A stretch of 64,000 bases of DNA from Sthenelais limicola (taxonomy: Eukaryota > Annelida > Polychaeta > Phyllodocida > Sigalionidae), in contig OW804096.1 in assembly GCA_942159475.1 (NCBI GenBank), positions 13,875,871 to 13,939,870 on the forward strand. Direction: 5' to 3'. How positions within the stretch are numbered: the first letter of the stretch is position 1; each line of letters opens with the position of its first letter. A program made the position numbers and the translations under genes. The notes beneath the pieces were generated by a model that did no database searches, was not told where the DNA came from, and saw only the letters and a program-made list of their open reading frames with translations. This document shows, in pieces, positions 11,079 to 21,659 of the stretch.

Positions 11079-11223
11079 CTAGGTCCAAACCCTCTGATCA
11101 GATAAGATGTTATTATACTCCCATAAGGACGCATATTCCTAGGCAAGAAAACCGATTAGCGAAGTAGGCGTCCAATCACTGACATACCATTCTTATCTGA
11201 TCTGAGCGTTTGGATCTAGACTG
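11079..11223 (-). mobile_element. TCTAGG-family palindromic deletion derivative
   Basis: CACTCTAGGTCCAAACCCTC at one end and AGCGTTTGGATCTAGACTG at the other. The left and right ends are both copies of the right-hand family terminus, making a 145-bp near-palindrome. Confidence 0.75.
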
Positions 11224-11346
11224 AATTGGAGTATCGGTTGTCTTTGTTGTAGTCTCAGTTTGATGGATTAATATTTTATTCTGGATAAATTGTACGTATA
11301 TAATAAATATGGATGGTTATCTGGATCTGGTTTTATTGCAATATAT

Positions 11347-11581
11347 GGGTCAGATTTTCAGAAAACGTACAATTAACCTTCACCAAATTTCTCAAATAAC
11401 CCAAATTTCAGACGAAACTGAAGTTCAAAATTCAGTTCAACCTACCCAAACAGATTGCTAGAATCAATGCAAGGCCGAATATACTCAAATCTACCAAGTA
11501 TTGACCAAATTGCAGCCTGATATAGCAGAATTTACTCAATGTGTACAGCTGCCAATTGTACATTTTCTGAAAATCTGACCC
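11347..11581 (+). mobile_element. GGGTCAG MITE
   Basis: 235 bp with intact termini GGGTCAGATTTTCAGAAAAC and GAAAATCTGACCC. Flanks are AT-rich (ATAT and ACAT), so the duplication is blurred. Confidence 0.85.
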
Positions 11582-11722
11582 ACATATGTTATACTTAGTA
11601 TGACAGATAGGGGACAATAACCTTGTTATGTTCTTTAATAATTACATGACATCTCATCATCATATGCGGGGCCAGTGACGGCAACATGAGCTTTTCTTTG
11701 TTGTTGTTTTAGAGCAAGAGAC

Positions 11723-11941
11723 TTATGCCGACGTTTCTTTATGATATTTACGTATTTCTATAAATCTATGTAAAGTTTGATCTAGCGGGTTTTTGTTTTT
11801 AGACAAAAAAAAGGTCAAATTGTCTTTTTCTCGGAGTATTTTCGTATCCTGCTTCGTCACAAGTCTATAAGTAATAGTAATTAAGTATAATTTACTTCTA
11901 AATTGATTATTTGAAAACATTTGTTTTAGCTCAGAACACAC
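11723..11941 (-). CDS. Orphan ORF, 72 aa, function unknown
   Basis: Complete ATG-to-stop frame on the minus strand. It is lysine- and glutamine-rich with no motif I recognise. It lies near another minus-strand open frame (12147-12365). The two may be decayed pieces of a transposon or an exon. No splice structure supports translation. Confidence 0.12.
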   Translation of the reverse strand: MCSELKQMFSNNQFRSKLYLITITYRLVTKQDTKILREKDNLTFFLSKNKNPLDQTLHRFIEIRKYHKETSA

Positions 11942-12146
11942 GTTAAAGGGACGCTATATTCATCTAATATATAATACAATACATCCCGGGGTAATCTAGA
12001 TCTATTTTATCTCGGACAAGACCTTCGCCCTTGTCCACCTTTTTATCATTTTTTCAAGCTTATCTGATTTATTTGATGCCACTGATTACCCTATTTTAGC
12101 TATTTAGTTCCTATCTAGGGCCGCCATTTGGTCGATTTATGTGGGC

Positions 12147-12365
12147 CTAATCTGTTTGCCCTCTTGAGTTTGTACATGTGATAGAATCCAATATTTCAAT
12201 CGTTTCTTGCATAGTCTCGTCTGTTTTAAACACATCCTGCGTTTGGATTTTTTTCAGTTCAGACTTCGCGATGTCACCTTGTGCGAAACAAGGGTAATGA
12301 TAATGAACAATTTGACATTCAGTTGGCCCCTTCCTCCTTCTTCTTTTCTGCACAATAATTCCCAT
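12147..12365 (-). CDS. Orphan ORF, 72 aa, possibly an exon or TE relic
   Basis: Minus-strand frame from a basic start (QKRRRRKGP) to a stop near 12147. The middle (QIVHYHYPCFAQGDIAKSEL) has a composition more like real protein than neighbouring random frames. I recognise no family. A decayed transposon fragment or an unplaced exon is possible, as is chance. Confidence 0.2.
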   Translation of the reverse strand: MGIIVQKRRRRKGPTECQIVHYHYPCFAQGDIAKSELKKIQTQDVFKTDETMQETIEILDSITCTNSRGQTD

Positions 12366-12471
12366 TTTCCTCTTTTGATATTAATGTTATTTTCCTGTGC
12401 ACTGTATTAGATGGGGTTTTTACCTTTCTTTGTCTAACCGTCCTAAGCACTCCCACCCCCTCTCTCTCTTA

Positions 12472-12704
12472 GGGTCAGATTTTCAGAAAATGTACAATTG
12501 GTAGATGAACATATTTTGTAAACATGGACTGAACAATCATCCACACTTGGTATATATGGGTATATTTGGTATTGCCTTGATTCAAACAGTCTGTTTGGTT
12601 ATGTTGAACAGTATTTTAAAGCTGATTTATGTCTTAAGTTTTGGGTTATTTGAGAGAATTGGTGAAGGTGAATCTGAATTGTACATTTTCTGAAAAGCTG
12701 ACCC
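12472..12704 (-). mobile_element. GGGTCAG MITE, TSD CTTA
   Basis: 233 bp from GGGTCAGATTTTCAGAAAAT to GAAAAGCTGACCC with CTTA on both flanks. Confidence 0.85.
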
Positions 12705-12709
12705 CTTAA

Positions 12710-13270
12710 TTCCTATTTGTTGTATATATTTATAAACATTTCCCATATTAACACCTTTTCCCCAGGTGTGACTCCTCTAGATATTACGTTTTTCACTTTA
12801 TTTAATGCCTCCTTTTTAATGTTGACTATTTTTAATAGATTAATAAGTGTTTTCCACTAATCCTTAATGTATTTTTGTGTCTTAACTGTTTATTCTTTAA
12901 ATCTCGGAATGTTTTATATAAATATAATGTATCTGCGGACAGAAGTGTTATGGTTAATGGACGAGAAGCAGCTATGTAATTTTGTAGCACCTCGCAATTT
13001 TTGAATTTACAAAATTGCTCGGGAAAATCTTGAAATGTTGCGAATGACTTGAATATATTTTAAGTTACATACAGATTGAGGGTCTATATTTTTCACATCA
13101 ACTTCCACATGTTAATTTTGAGTCAGTCACAAAAATCTTTCTTAGTGATATGAATCTAGTTTCCTCCTTGCTCAGTGGGAGTGGTATAGATAGAATAAAC
13201 GTTGCTTAACATTGTGATACCATCTTATACCGCATTCCATTCAAATACATATAATTATACACACACAACC
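12710..13270. other. No gene recognised
   Basis: AT-rich; nothing recognisable on either strand. Confidence 0.5.
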
Positions 13271-13277
13271 ACCATTA

Positions 13278-13632
13278 GGCAAAAAAAAATAGTGTTTCCG
13301 ATTTATCTGGCTGAAAACTAGGTAGGGGGGGGTGGTAACTTTTTTTTTTTTTGTTAATTTTTTTTGTTTGGAAACCACCTCCCAGGAACTGAAAAAAATG
13401 TCTTTTTCATAACAATAGTTGTTTTGAACATGGGAAATGTGCTATTTGACAGTTTCGGGTTAGGAAAACACGTTTTCCTGCTTTTATAAGCTTTTTTTGT
13501 CAAAAATGCAAAAAAAGTAAGATATGATGTGGAAAAAATCAGGTATGGTAAAAATTGTTTTAGGTAGGGTAAGGTTTTTCTAGGTAGGGGGGGGGGGGGT
13601 AAATCGGAAACACACCTATCTTTTTTTTGGCC
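13278..13632. mobile_element. Candidate PIF/Harbinger-type MITE
   Basis: About 355 bp with inverted termini: GGCAAAAAAAAATAGTGTTT then CCGATTTA on the left, and TAAATCGGAAACACAC then TTTTTTTTGGCC on the right. A TTA flanks each side (13275-13277 and 13633-13635). A 3-bp TTA duplication and GGC termini are typical of PIF/Harbinger MITEs. Inside are two G-runs after CTAGGTAGGG. There is no transposase. Confidence 0.55.
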
Positions 13633-13639
13633 TTATGTC

Positions 13640-14170
13640 AAATTGTGGTATTATATATTTGATGATATCCGTCGGAGTTACCTGGTATTTTGTTTTTATC
13701 AATCTTATCCTATTTCTGGTCTACCAGGCGTTGAAGTCATTGGTTTAAATCATGTAATTTTACCTTTTTATCTACATCCAAATGCTTGGACACTTAGATT
13801 CCCTATATAGCTATATATGATAGATTCAAATGTATATATTTTATTATTCATTCATGTTCTCATTCATTCATTCTCATTTTTTTAGAAATATATTTCAAGA
13901 TTCCATATATCTAATTAGGTTGTAACTTTTTAGGGAGACCCTAAAATTATTTAGAATCTCAATTCAAAATATCTAATGATAATTTGCATCTTCGAGGAAG
14001 GACATTTATGAAAGGAAACGTCTTTAGTTGAGAATTTCAAGCAAGAAAGACTTTTTCAGCCTTTCTGTATTTCTATACGAATTGTATGTATTCTTTATAT
14101 CGATAGGTTTAAATTATTTAAAGTATTATACTTCAGTCAAAGGGAATAATTGTTATATCGTTTCACTCGT
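13640..14170. other. No gene recognised
   Basis: AT-rich sequence. A 65-codon frame at 14028-14225 runs into the repeat at 14175 and is not credible as a gene. Confidence 0.5.
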
Positions 14171-14174
14171 ACAG

Positions 14175-14272
14175 CCTCTCAGATCAGATAATGATATGTC
14201 AGTGATTGGACGCCTACTGCGCTAATGCTTTTCCTGGCCCTGGAGTAGGCGTCCTACTGCCGCGACTGTAGA
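14175..14272 (-). mobile_element. TCTAGG-family short variant
   Basis: CTCTCAGATCAGATAATGAT through CCTGGAGTAGGCGTCCTACT, the same subfamily as 1717 and 19625. Confidence 0.65.
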
Positions 14273-14936
14273 TGGGAATATACATCTAGAGGTTTAGAAA
14301 TTTGTATATCTCACTCCTCATATTTTCTCTTAATTTCGGCGTGAACTTAAAAGCAGATTTACTTGGTCACAAACCTAAAAATGACACCTTAATTAGTTCA
14401 ATACATGGATAATATATTCTACACGTACCCCTTTCTCAGGAAAAGCAAACATTACTGGATTAGGCCCCCCGACCCCTTGGGCTCATTCATGCCTTGACCA
14501 ACCCTGAAGCAGGACCCTGTGGAGTCCGAAACTGTAGGCAGGAGGTCGAATAAAAACACAAAAAAATGAATTTTCCTATGTTTGTTCATCACTCGAATCA
14601 ACCCACGAATTCAACTATAAGAGTATCTGAACAGGTGGTATAGTTCTCCTTTAAAACATTACTGGATTAAATTTAATTCAACAAACGAAGGCTCTAAACA
14701 TGAACTTTTTAAAGAAAAAACCCCATAAAACTGGCTATGTCATGCTGGACAGAGCTATAGCTACCTGAAATGAGGAACGCACTGAGAGGTGGACACTGAC
14801 CAATGGAATTTCATTAGTTCAGGTAGGTTGTGTCCCAGCCAAAATACCGCACCAGACATGAATAATAAACGGTCAGGTCCACCTGGGACGGGTTGCCAAA
14901 GTGGATATGATTCTCGTAACATTGATAAAACAATTA

Positions 14937-15146
14937 GTCTAGGCCCAAAGTTGAGAGAGTCCCTTCGAACGAAGGGAAGCCTCTCGCCTCAAACCGCAAA
15001 GTGCCATTATAGTTCCATTAAGACTGCAAAATGTCATTATATTCCCATTAAAACGCCGAGTCCTAGGCCAGGAGACTCATTAGCGCAGTAGGCGTCCAAT
15101 CACTGACATACCATTCCTATCTGATCTGAGGGTTTGGACCTAGAGT
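14937..15146 (+). mobile_element. TCTAGG-family repeat, full length
   Basis: 210 bp from AGTCTAGGCCCAAAGTTGAG to GTTTGGACCTAGAGTG. The open frame across 14789-15091 is the repeat read as codons and is not a gene. Confidence 0.85.
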
Positions 15147-15352
15147 GAAAACAGTGATTAGTTTTGATCTAGTTTTGACGACACTATAAAGTAAGAAACA
15201 ATAGTGGAGATGGATACGAAAATGGGCAGATATTTTGTGATTGAACTTTATAAAGGGAAGATCCCTTTAAATGAAGGATTATTTTTTAAGATTATAAAAA
15301 AAGAAACGCAATAACTTGGAGCTGTGCTGTGAAGGCTCCTAAAAACTAAACC

Positions 15353-15440
15353 AGTCTAGGCTCAGAGCTAAAGAAGCTCTCCAAACCGAGGGAAAGTCTC
15401 TCACTCCAAATCGCAAAATTCTACTACTTCTCCACCGACA
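15353..15440 (+). mobile_element. TCTAGG-family left fragment
   Basis: CAGTCTAGGCTCAGAGCTAA to TCACTCCAAATCGCAAAATT; no right end. Confidence 0.6.
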
Positions 15441-15552
15441 GATTAGTTTAGATATCTCATCTGACGGATTTTTACCAGGATCTATCATGAATTATTATTT
15501 GTGGCAAATAAAAGTCCCAACTTTTCGGTCGCCATCACAGCATTGATGTGAT

Positions 15553-15794
15553 GGGTCAGACCGCCAGAAAAGGTACACTCGGCAGTTCTACACATTTAGT
15601 CAATTCAGTTACATGAAATTCCTGCGAAATCTGAGTATATATGATATATATTACATATAATATGTCGTGTTGCATTGATTTAGGAAATCCTTTCGGTTAT
15701 GTCAAACTGTATTTTGAACCCCCTTTTGTTTCAAATTAAGCTTAATTGGGAGGATTGGTGAAGGTCAATTGTACTTTTTCCAACCACTTCACCC
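15553..15794 (-). mobile_element. GGGTCAG MITE, diverged
   Basis: 242 bp. GGGTCAGACCGCCAGAAAAG and CAACCACTTCACCC are eroded termini, but the interior (TGCATTGATT, GTATTTTGAACC, GGTGAAGGTCAATTGTAC) is clear. Confidence 0.75.
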
Positions 15795-15893
15795 ATATAT
15801 AATAATATAGGATGTACCTGCGTTAGTCATACATGCAATACTGAAGCACGGGAAGGAACTAATTCACCCACAAGGAAGAGAACATGGATAATA

Positions 15894-16151
15894 ATGACTT
15901 TAATCTTCAGTATATTCTACTTGAAGGGGTCATTTAAGGACAGTGGCGAACCTGTACTCTCTATCCCACTTAACTATATACAAGCTACTGGTGAACTGTG
16001 TACCCAGGGCCTTCGGTACTCGCACTTGATAATTCCATCCCAAGAGAAAACATTATCGGAGAAACATGCACTAAGAAAATACTGTCCCCAATGCACCAGG
16101 AACGAAAAACTGGCAAAAATTTTCGAGGAACTTTTTGAGGATGTGTGGTGA
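15894..16151 (+). CDS. Orphan ORF, 85 aa, possible exon or small protein
   Basis: ATG-to-TGA frame of 85 residues with ordinary amino-acid composition, locally more GC-rich than its surroundings. It contains a CPQC pair and ends in an acidic segment (KLAKIFEELFEDVW). In another frame an upstream ATG at about 15882 opens a 17-codon frame overlapping its start, so a frameshifted longer ORF is conceivable. No clear splice sites and no recognised family. Confidence 0.22.
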   Translation: MTLIFSIFYLKGSFKDSGEPVLSIPLNYIQATGELCTQGLRYSHLIIPSQEKTLSEKHALRKYCPQCTRNEKLAKIFEELFEDVW

Positions 16152-16219
16152 TGGTTTAGGATGAGTTAGGTTGGTCCGGGATTGCCTGCCATTGTGTGTG
16201 GGTTTAGACATTCTCCTCC

Positions 16220-16456
16220 TGGACCTTGGGGTGCAGTAAGGGGAGGCGGATGGAGGAGGAGAGAGGGAAAGAGATGGGAGAGACAGACATAACACAGAGA
16301 GATGGGAGAGACAGGGAGAGGGGAAACGCGGGACAGGGAGAGAGAGACAGAGAGAGTGAGAGAAAGAGAGAGAGAGAGAGCGAGAGAGAAAGAGGGAGAG
16401 AGAGAGGGAGAGAGAGAGACATACATAAGTGAGAGAGAGGAGGGAGAGTGAGAGAA

Positions 16457-16487
<31 letters not shown>

Positions 16488-16542
16488 GGGAGAGAGAGAG
16501 ACATACATAAGTGAGAGAGAGGAGGGAGAGAGAGAGAGGAGT

Positions 16543-16598
<56 letters not shown>

Positions 16599-16800
16599 GA
16601 CATACATAAGTGAGAGAGAGGAGGGAGAGAGAGAGAGAGGAGTGAGAGAAAGAGAGAGAGAGAGAGAGAAGGGAGAGAGAGAGAGAGAGAGACAGTCGGA
16701 GAAAGAAAAGAGAGAAGAGATGATAGTGGTGAGAGAGAAAGAGACATTGAGAAAAAGATGCACAGAGAGGGAGAGAGAAAGAAAGAGAGGGGGAGAGATA
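16220..16800. repeat. GA-rich microsatellite with 90-100 bp higher-order unit
   Basis: Long (GA)n-type purine tract. The phrase GAGAGACATACATAAGTGAG recurs at about 16415, 16495 and 16595, giving a higher-order repeat. The long Ser/Leu or Arg/Glu frames on both strands here are translations of the simple repeat. Confidence 0.9.
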
Positions 16801-16869
16801 AAATGATAGATAAACTTAGAGAGAAAGGACAGGCAGAGATGCTAACAGTGAGAGAACTATACAGCAGCA

Positions 16870-17400
16870 ATTAGCCAGATTAATTAGACCTGCTCATTAG
16901 CTATGATTATTTCTCACCACTTCTTCCCTCGTGTCTGGCTGAGGAATATTTCTGATTGAGTTTATTAAGAGCAACATGGCGGGTCGTTAAGGTCGTTAAG
17001 CAAAGGTCACGTCCAGGATGTCACTTTCAGCAAGAAATCTATAGATTACTCTCCTATGTCACAGCAAAAACGTTGGATTTGACATGAAATTATCTAAACA
17101 TTGTGCGTTCATTTCTATATAATTTCATCCAATTTTAATCAAAGTTAGGGGGCATTACTTTGATTTAATTTTTGTATTTATAAATTAGCATAGCTGTTCT
17201 AGTTTTTTTAGTGTAATTCTCCCTTTTCTATAAGTTTCTAAAGCTTTTTTTCTCATCAAATAAAGTTGATCTGATTCATTATGAGCGTGGAATTGTATAC
17301 GCAAAATAGTGAGGTTTAATTTAGTTTTCAAAATTAAGGACATATTCTGTCACAGATGTCATAACATTAGGCAATAAATAGTATTTGATTTGATTTAACG
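16870..17400. other. No gene recognised; retroposon-like tail near 17355
   Basis: Unassigned AT-rich sequence. It ends in GGCAATAAATAGTATTTGAT followed by TTGATTT repeats, which resembles the 3' tail of a short retroposon. Confidence 0.4.
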
Positions 17401-17427
17401 ATTTTGCAGTAATTTGTTTAGGGATAG

Positions 17428-17500
17428 AAGTTGGAGAATGTTATGGGTTCTAATCCTGGTGTGGTCGCCATTGCATCTCCTCCACCAGGCACTCGTGCAT
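17428..17500 (+). mobile_element. tRNA-like SINE fragment (B box)
   Basis: GTTATGGGTTCTAATCCTGG carries a pol III B-box-like GGTTCTAATCC. The same phrase, reversed, is in the SINE-like segment at 26015-26135. Confidence 0.35.
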
Positions 17501-17665
17501 TTGGTTTCTTTAGATCATCTATACGAGCTATGATATTGGTGACAACATTCTTGCAAGTTTGCAGAAAAATATTGCCAATATTTGTATGTCAGATTCCAAC
17601 AGAATCCATCCCATGATGCACTGTACAGACATGCGCAGTGGTACATGCAAACCCCCTATTTTATG
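17500..17665 (-). mobile_element. GGGGATTTGCAT-family, reverse, truncated
   Basis: Contains GACAACATTCTTGCAAGTTT and CATGCGCAGTGGTACATGCA, then AAACCCCCTATT. This is the left half of the family in reverse. Confidence 0.65.
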
Positions 17666-17700
17666 CTTATAATTTCTTCCATCATAACATACACGTGTTC

Positions 17701-17967
17701 CATTATAGCGGAACTCCACTATAGGTAAAAAACGGCGCCAACAGGCAAAATTCGTCGCCGACATTTCTAAAAATTCGGAAAATTTCGACATGACTAAAAA
17801 TTCTAGTGGATGAGGGGGTAAAATAGGTTGTTGGCAACACATTTATTTGTTGCCAACAATTGCAAAATATCTAACTTGATTAGATATTTCGTCGCAAAAA
17901 AATTCGTCGCAGCCATTTTTGCCTGTTGGCGCCGTTTTTTACCTATAGTGGAGTTCCGCTATAATAG
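17701..17967. mobile_element. Palindromic MITE (AGCGGAACTCCAC termini)
   Basis: 267 bp with long inverted termini: ATAGCGGAACTCCACTATAG with AAAAAACGGCGCCAACAGGC on the left, and GCCTGTTGGCGCCGTTTTTT with CTATAGTGGAGTTCCGCTAT on the right. About 50 bp of arm on each side are near-perfect. A diverged relative is at 50943. Confidence 0.8.
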
Positions 17968-18159
17968 CGGAACTAGTCCACAAATATTCTCTGGCATAAC
18001 ATACTAGGGCAGGTATTTTAGCAGCTTGGATTATCAATTGAAAATTGTTGCAGTACAATATCATTTACTCGTAAGTTGTCTACTCATATGTTCAACTGAC
18101 AGTATATAAGTCTGTGGTGTACTCCAAGACATTCTTATCAACAGCCATACATCCGCTGT

Positions 18160-18450
18160 AATAATATCTATATTAATATTAATAAAAAAAATTGTCCATC
18201 TTTAATCTACTCCCACTGGTATTTAGATAAGAATTGGTAATGGTAAACAATCCCAGAAGTTAGAGAATTCCCCTTTTCAGATAAGGATGTAATGGTATTA
18301 TAATATTTATATTAATATTAATATTAATAAAAATATTCGATCTTTAATCTACTCCCACTGGTATTTAGATTAACACTGACGCGTCCCTTAGAATGGGTAA
18401 TGATAAACAATCCCAGAAGGTAGAGAATTCCCCTTTTCAGATAAGGATGT
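18160..18450. repeat. Tandem duplication of about 130 bp
   Basis: TTAATCTACTCCCACTGGTA and AACAATCCCAGAAG(G/T)TAGAGAA with CCCCTTTTCAGATAAGGATG occur twice in order, 120-140 bp apart. The second copy has an extra CACTGACGCGTCCCTTAGAA. Confidence 0.8.
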
Positions 18451-18689
18451 CCCCCTTATGTTCGCATCGCTCCTATATCGGATATTAAACTCTTCTATTC
18501 CGTGATATTTCTTGAAGAAATGGTGGCCAGGGGATTCACCTAAACGGTTTATTGTTTATCAACTATTTCCTGATGACAAGATGACATAAAAAAAAAGACT
18601 AGATGACATGCATATATAAATTATGATGTCAGCAAATATAATGCTGATATGCTAACTTTTGAATAGTTGAGATGATTTATAGCATTTAA

Positions 18690-18790
18690 TATAATAATAA
18701 TAGGTTTTTTATTTCCAAATCACATTTCCATAGCTCGTGTTACAGTGTAGAAATCAAAACAAATATATGGAAAAGGGGATAATGTCTGTA
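18690..18790 (-). mobile_element. Possible antisense retroposon tail
   Basis: GGTTTTTTATTTCCAAATCA resembles the left end of the insertion at 63069 (CTTTTATTTCCAAAGTAGTC), which has target-site duplications. Fragmentary. Confidence 0.3.
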
Positions 18791-18867
18791 GTTATTGCAG
18801 TTTTTTCGAATAACCCCGAATTTAGTGTTTAGCTCATAAATTTGTTATCTATGTTGGTCACTTTAAC

Positions 18868-19070
18868 ACTCTAGGTCCAAACCCTCAGATCAGATAAGAA
18901 TGGTATGTCAGCCTACTTCGCTAATCGGTTTTCTGGTCTAGGACTCGGCGTTTAAATGGGAATATAATAACATTTTGCAGTCTTAATGGAATTATAAGGG
19001 CACTTTGCGGTTTGAGGCGAGAGGATTTCCCTTCGTTTGAAGGGACTGTCTTGTCTTTGGGCCTAGACTG
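18868..19070 (-). mobile_element. TCTAGG-family repeat, full length
   Basis: 203 bp from CACTCTAGGTCCAAACCCTC to TTGGGCCTAGACTG. TTAA abuts the right end and TTAA precedes the left end, a possible 4-bp duplication seen only in this copy. Confidence 0.85.
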
Positions 19071-19192
19071 TTAATATCCTACGTGCCTTGATCAGCCAGA
19101 CCCTTACAAACGAACAGTTACAATAGTTTCAGTCTATGGTGATCACATATCATTATATCGAACATTAATGAAATAATTTATAGAAACTCTAA

Positions 19193-19294
19193 AGGGCCTA
19201 GTCCACTAAGCCGATTCTCATGCGATTTTGAGCCGCAGCAGACTCTTTTCTACTAAATTCCGTGAGAATCGGCCTAGTGGACAAGGCCCTTTAG
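19193..19294. mobile_element. Foldback element (AAAGGGCC...GTCCACTA)
   Basis: About 102 bp with inverted arms: AAAGGGCCTAGTCCACTAAG with CCGATTCTCATG, and ATCGGCCTAGTGGACAAGGC. It should form a strong hairpin. Relatives are at 21069, 21545 and 51333. Confidence 0.75.
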
Positions 19295-19564
19295 TCTAGA
19301 TTATTGATGAAATAAACCAAGGAAGCGATAGCGACAACAAATGCAATTACTTTTTTTTTTTTTTTTTTTAATACAATTACTCGTGTACTCAATACCCCAT
19401 GTATCAAATATAATTAAGTCATTTTAAAGTACTAGTAATTAGAACCACCAATGTAGTCCAATAATTTAAATCAATTTATTTTAGTGGAAGAAATACCACA
19501 CATGCAAATTGTTATGATTAAACATATTCGTTCAACTGCATTATTGAGTTCTGTGGGCTTGTTG

Positions 19565-19566
19565 AT

Positions 19567-19597
<31 letters not shown>

Positions 19598-19600
19598 GGT
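19565..19600. repeat. (TG)n then G run
   Basis: Short TG repeat running into about 18 G. Low complexity. Confidence 0.7.
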
Positions 19601-19624
19601 GGACTGCCCAATACGCTTTAAATA

Positions 19625-19735
19625 CAGTCTAGGCTCAGAGTCTCTCGGATCAAATAAGAATGCTATGCCAGTGATTGAACGCCTACTTCGCTAATGGTTT
19701 TCCTGGCCCTGGAGTAGGCGTCCTAATGGTATTTT
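19625..19735 (-). mobile_element. TCTAGG-family short variant
   Basis: CAGTCTAGGCTCAGAGTCTC through GGCCCTGGAGTAGGCGTCCT; same subfamily as 7830 and 14175. Confidence 0.65.
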
Positions 19736-19739
19736 GTAT

Positions 19740-20430
19740 CATAATCATTGTGCATACTAAGGACCCATTCATTAATTTGTTTATTTATTTATTTTCTATT
19801 ATTTTCTTTTCATTCATTAATTAATTATTGGCAAAATAATTAATTAATTAATTTTTCATAAGAATGTATGGGTACCCATACTAAAGAATATGTATATGCT
19901 ACAACCAGTTATAACAGCATAGACAATAGTTAGCTCTCAACTCTCAACGCTCAGCCAGTTTCTTAACCTGGAAATATCGTTAAAAGTTTTATGTTTGTTA
20001 ATCTTAGTTTGTTCAAGATTACCATGTACACAACATGCATGGTAATTTACTGTGCAACTTTCTGGAATGTTGGATCGATTGTTATTGAAGGTTATGTATT
20101 GTTATTACAACTCCTATACTCTTATCTACCTCCTGGCTAAACCTTCTCATCGGACGAAGTTATTTTTTTAAAAGAATTATTTGTAAATATACGTAATAAG
20201 GGACTTTTTTCTGCGCTTTTCCAGTAATCCAGATTTAATTAGCAAAATTGGAAATCATTTCTTTTCGATCCTGATATCCCTTTTCCATTTAATAAGTGTG
20301 GATATTTGCCACTTTAGCATTACAATCTAATTAATGACAATATCATTTTTTGTGAGAATGAAATTGATAAAACTAAAAAAAAATACTTTCATTTCTTATT
20401 GTGAAATGATTAAATTCATATCAAAATTTC
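19740..20430. other. No gene recognised
   Basis: AT-rich; includes TTAATTAATTA repeats near 19810-19855. Nothing else identified. Confidence 0.5.
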
Positions 20431-20439
20431 AATTTCATT

Positions 20440-20565
20440 TGACAATTTCGACATTCATTTATTTCGTTTTTTTTTAAAAATTTCATTTGACAATTTCGAC
20501 ATTCATCTATTTCATTTTTTTAAAATTTTCATTTCACAATTTCTCTTCATTTATTTCGATTTTTG
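20440..20565. repeat. Tandem repeat of about 46 bp, three copies
   Basis: TTTCATTTGACAATTTCGAC followed by ATTCATYTATTTCRTTTTTT occurs twice, then a diverged third copy. Confidence 0.75.
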
Positions 20566-20817
20566 TCGTGGGAGGGGGGGGGGCGCAAAATATGCGATCA
20601 ATGAGAACATATAGCCAGCAGAAAACTAAGAGTGGAGACAAATAAATCCAAGTCATTGTTGTGTTTATTGACCAGCCTGTTTACTGTTGACCTACCGTTG
20701 TTATCATGTATTTACCTTTCCTTGTTCAACATACAATCATCATGTTGGCCTTTCTCTAGATTTAGTTTATCTCTGCCTGCTGTTCCTAACCCAAATGTTT
20801 GGCTTCTTTCTTTTTTT

Positions 20818-20842
20818 CAGGCCCCGGTGCTCATTTTAAAGG
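20818..20842 (+). other. Possible microexon, very weak
   Basis: A good acceptor (CTTTCTTTTTTTCAG) is followed after about 21 bases (GCCCCGGTGCTCATTTTAAAG) by a donor-like GTGAGG. No partner exon can be found, so this is splice-site grammar only. Confidence 0.08.
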
Positions 20843-21068
20843 TGAGGGTAATGAAAAAAATCTGTTGTTTTTAAAAACAGAATTATTAAACAGATCAAGT
20901 TCAACTACAGCCTGCGGTGCCATTGCCTTAACCTTGCCAATATACATATAGGTGATGCCATCTATGCCCAATTTCCAAACCCTGATTTGTAACTTTAAAT
21001 ACAGTATGTCAAGCGCTTATAATATATTCTTACATTTTTTAAAAAAAGGGTGAAATGATAATGTCTGT

Positions 21069-21181
21069 TAAGGCCCTTGTCCTCTAAGCCGATTCCCATG
21101 CGATTTTCATGGGATTCAGTGGAAAAGTTTCCTCTGCGGCGCAAAATCGCATGAGAATCGGCCCAGTGGATTAAGGGCCGA
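21069..21181. mobile_element. Foldback element (second copy)
   Basis: TAAGGCCCTTGTCCTCTAAG with CCGATTCCCATG, and GCATGAGAATCGGCCCAGTG with GATTAAGGGCC. Same family as 19193. Confidence 0.75.
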
Positions 21182-21227
21182 AGACTTATAAATGCTTGTT
21201 AGGTTGGTTAACTTGCTGGTGGGGTTT

Positions 21228-21410
21228 TTAAAGGCTTGCATCTACTGAGCCGATTTTCTCAATGGGGGTTGGGGATGGGGGCAGTCGGCTGACGGACGGA
21301 AAAACGGCCTGACGATTGGATTTATCCAATCGTGAGGGAGGCACTGACTGCCCTGTTTCTCCTCCGACTGCCCCCTCGAGATAATCGGTTCAGTGGGTAT
21401 GGGATTTAAA
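21228..21410. mobile_element. Longer foldback relative (CTACTGAGCCGAT)
   Basis: Arms AAGGCTTGCATCTACTGAGC and ATAATCGGTTCAGTGGGTAT. The interior contains ACGATTGGATTTATCCAATC GT, an inner palindrome. A relative at 50703 shares AAGGCTTGTATCTACTGACA. The outer consensus resembles that of the 102-bp foldback family. Confidence 0.6.
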
Positions 21411-21544
21411 TGATGCTCTAAATTGGTGTAACAGCTTAATGCCTTGGAGGGATTGGTTGTCTTTAGTGGTGGTTTCTTTTAATAGTTGGGACTTTTTTTT
21501 AATAAAGATACCAACCCAGAGGTAGTAATCTGTATGCAAAACTT

Positions 21545-21648
21545 AAGGCCCTTGTTCACTAAGCCAGTTTCTCATGCGATTCTTATGCGATATAGTTGCT
21601 TTCTGTGGCGCAAAATCGCATAAGAATCGGTTTAGTAGACAAGGGCTG
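21545..21648. mobile_element. Foldback element (third copy)
   Basis: TAAGGCCCTTGTTCACTAAG and GCATAAGAATCGGTTTAGTA with GACAAGGGC. Same family as 19193. Confidence 0.75.
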
Positions 21649-21659
21649 TATGCTAAGGC

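Noticed and set aside
14789..15091. 100-aa ORF
   Set aside because: It is mostly a TCTAGG-family repeat read as codons.
16071..16870. Long Ser/Leu and Arg/Glu open frames
   Set aside because: They are translations of a GA/CT microsatellite, open in most frames on both strands. The same applies at 23320-23670, 28548-28950, 30886-31420, 34246-35070, 36127-36885, 37867-38578, 40902-41260 and 45007-45845.
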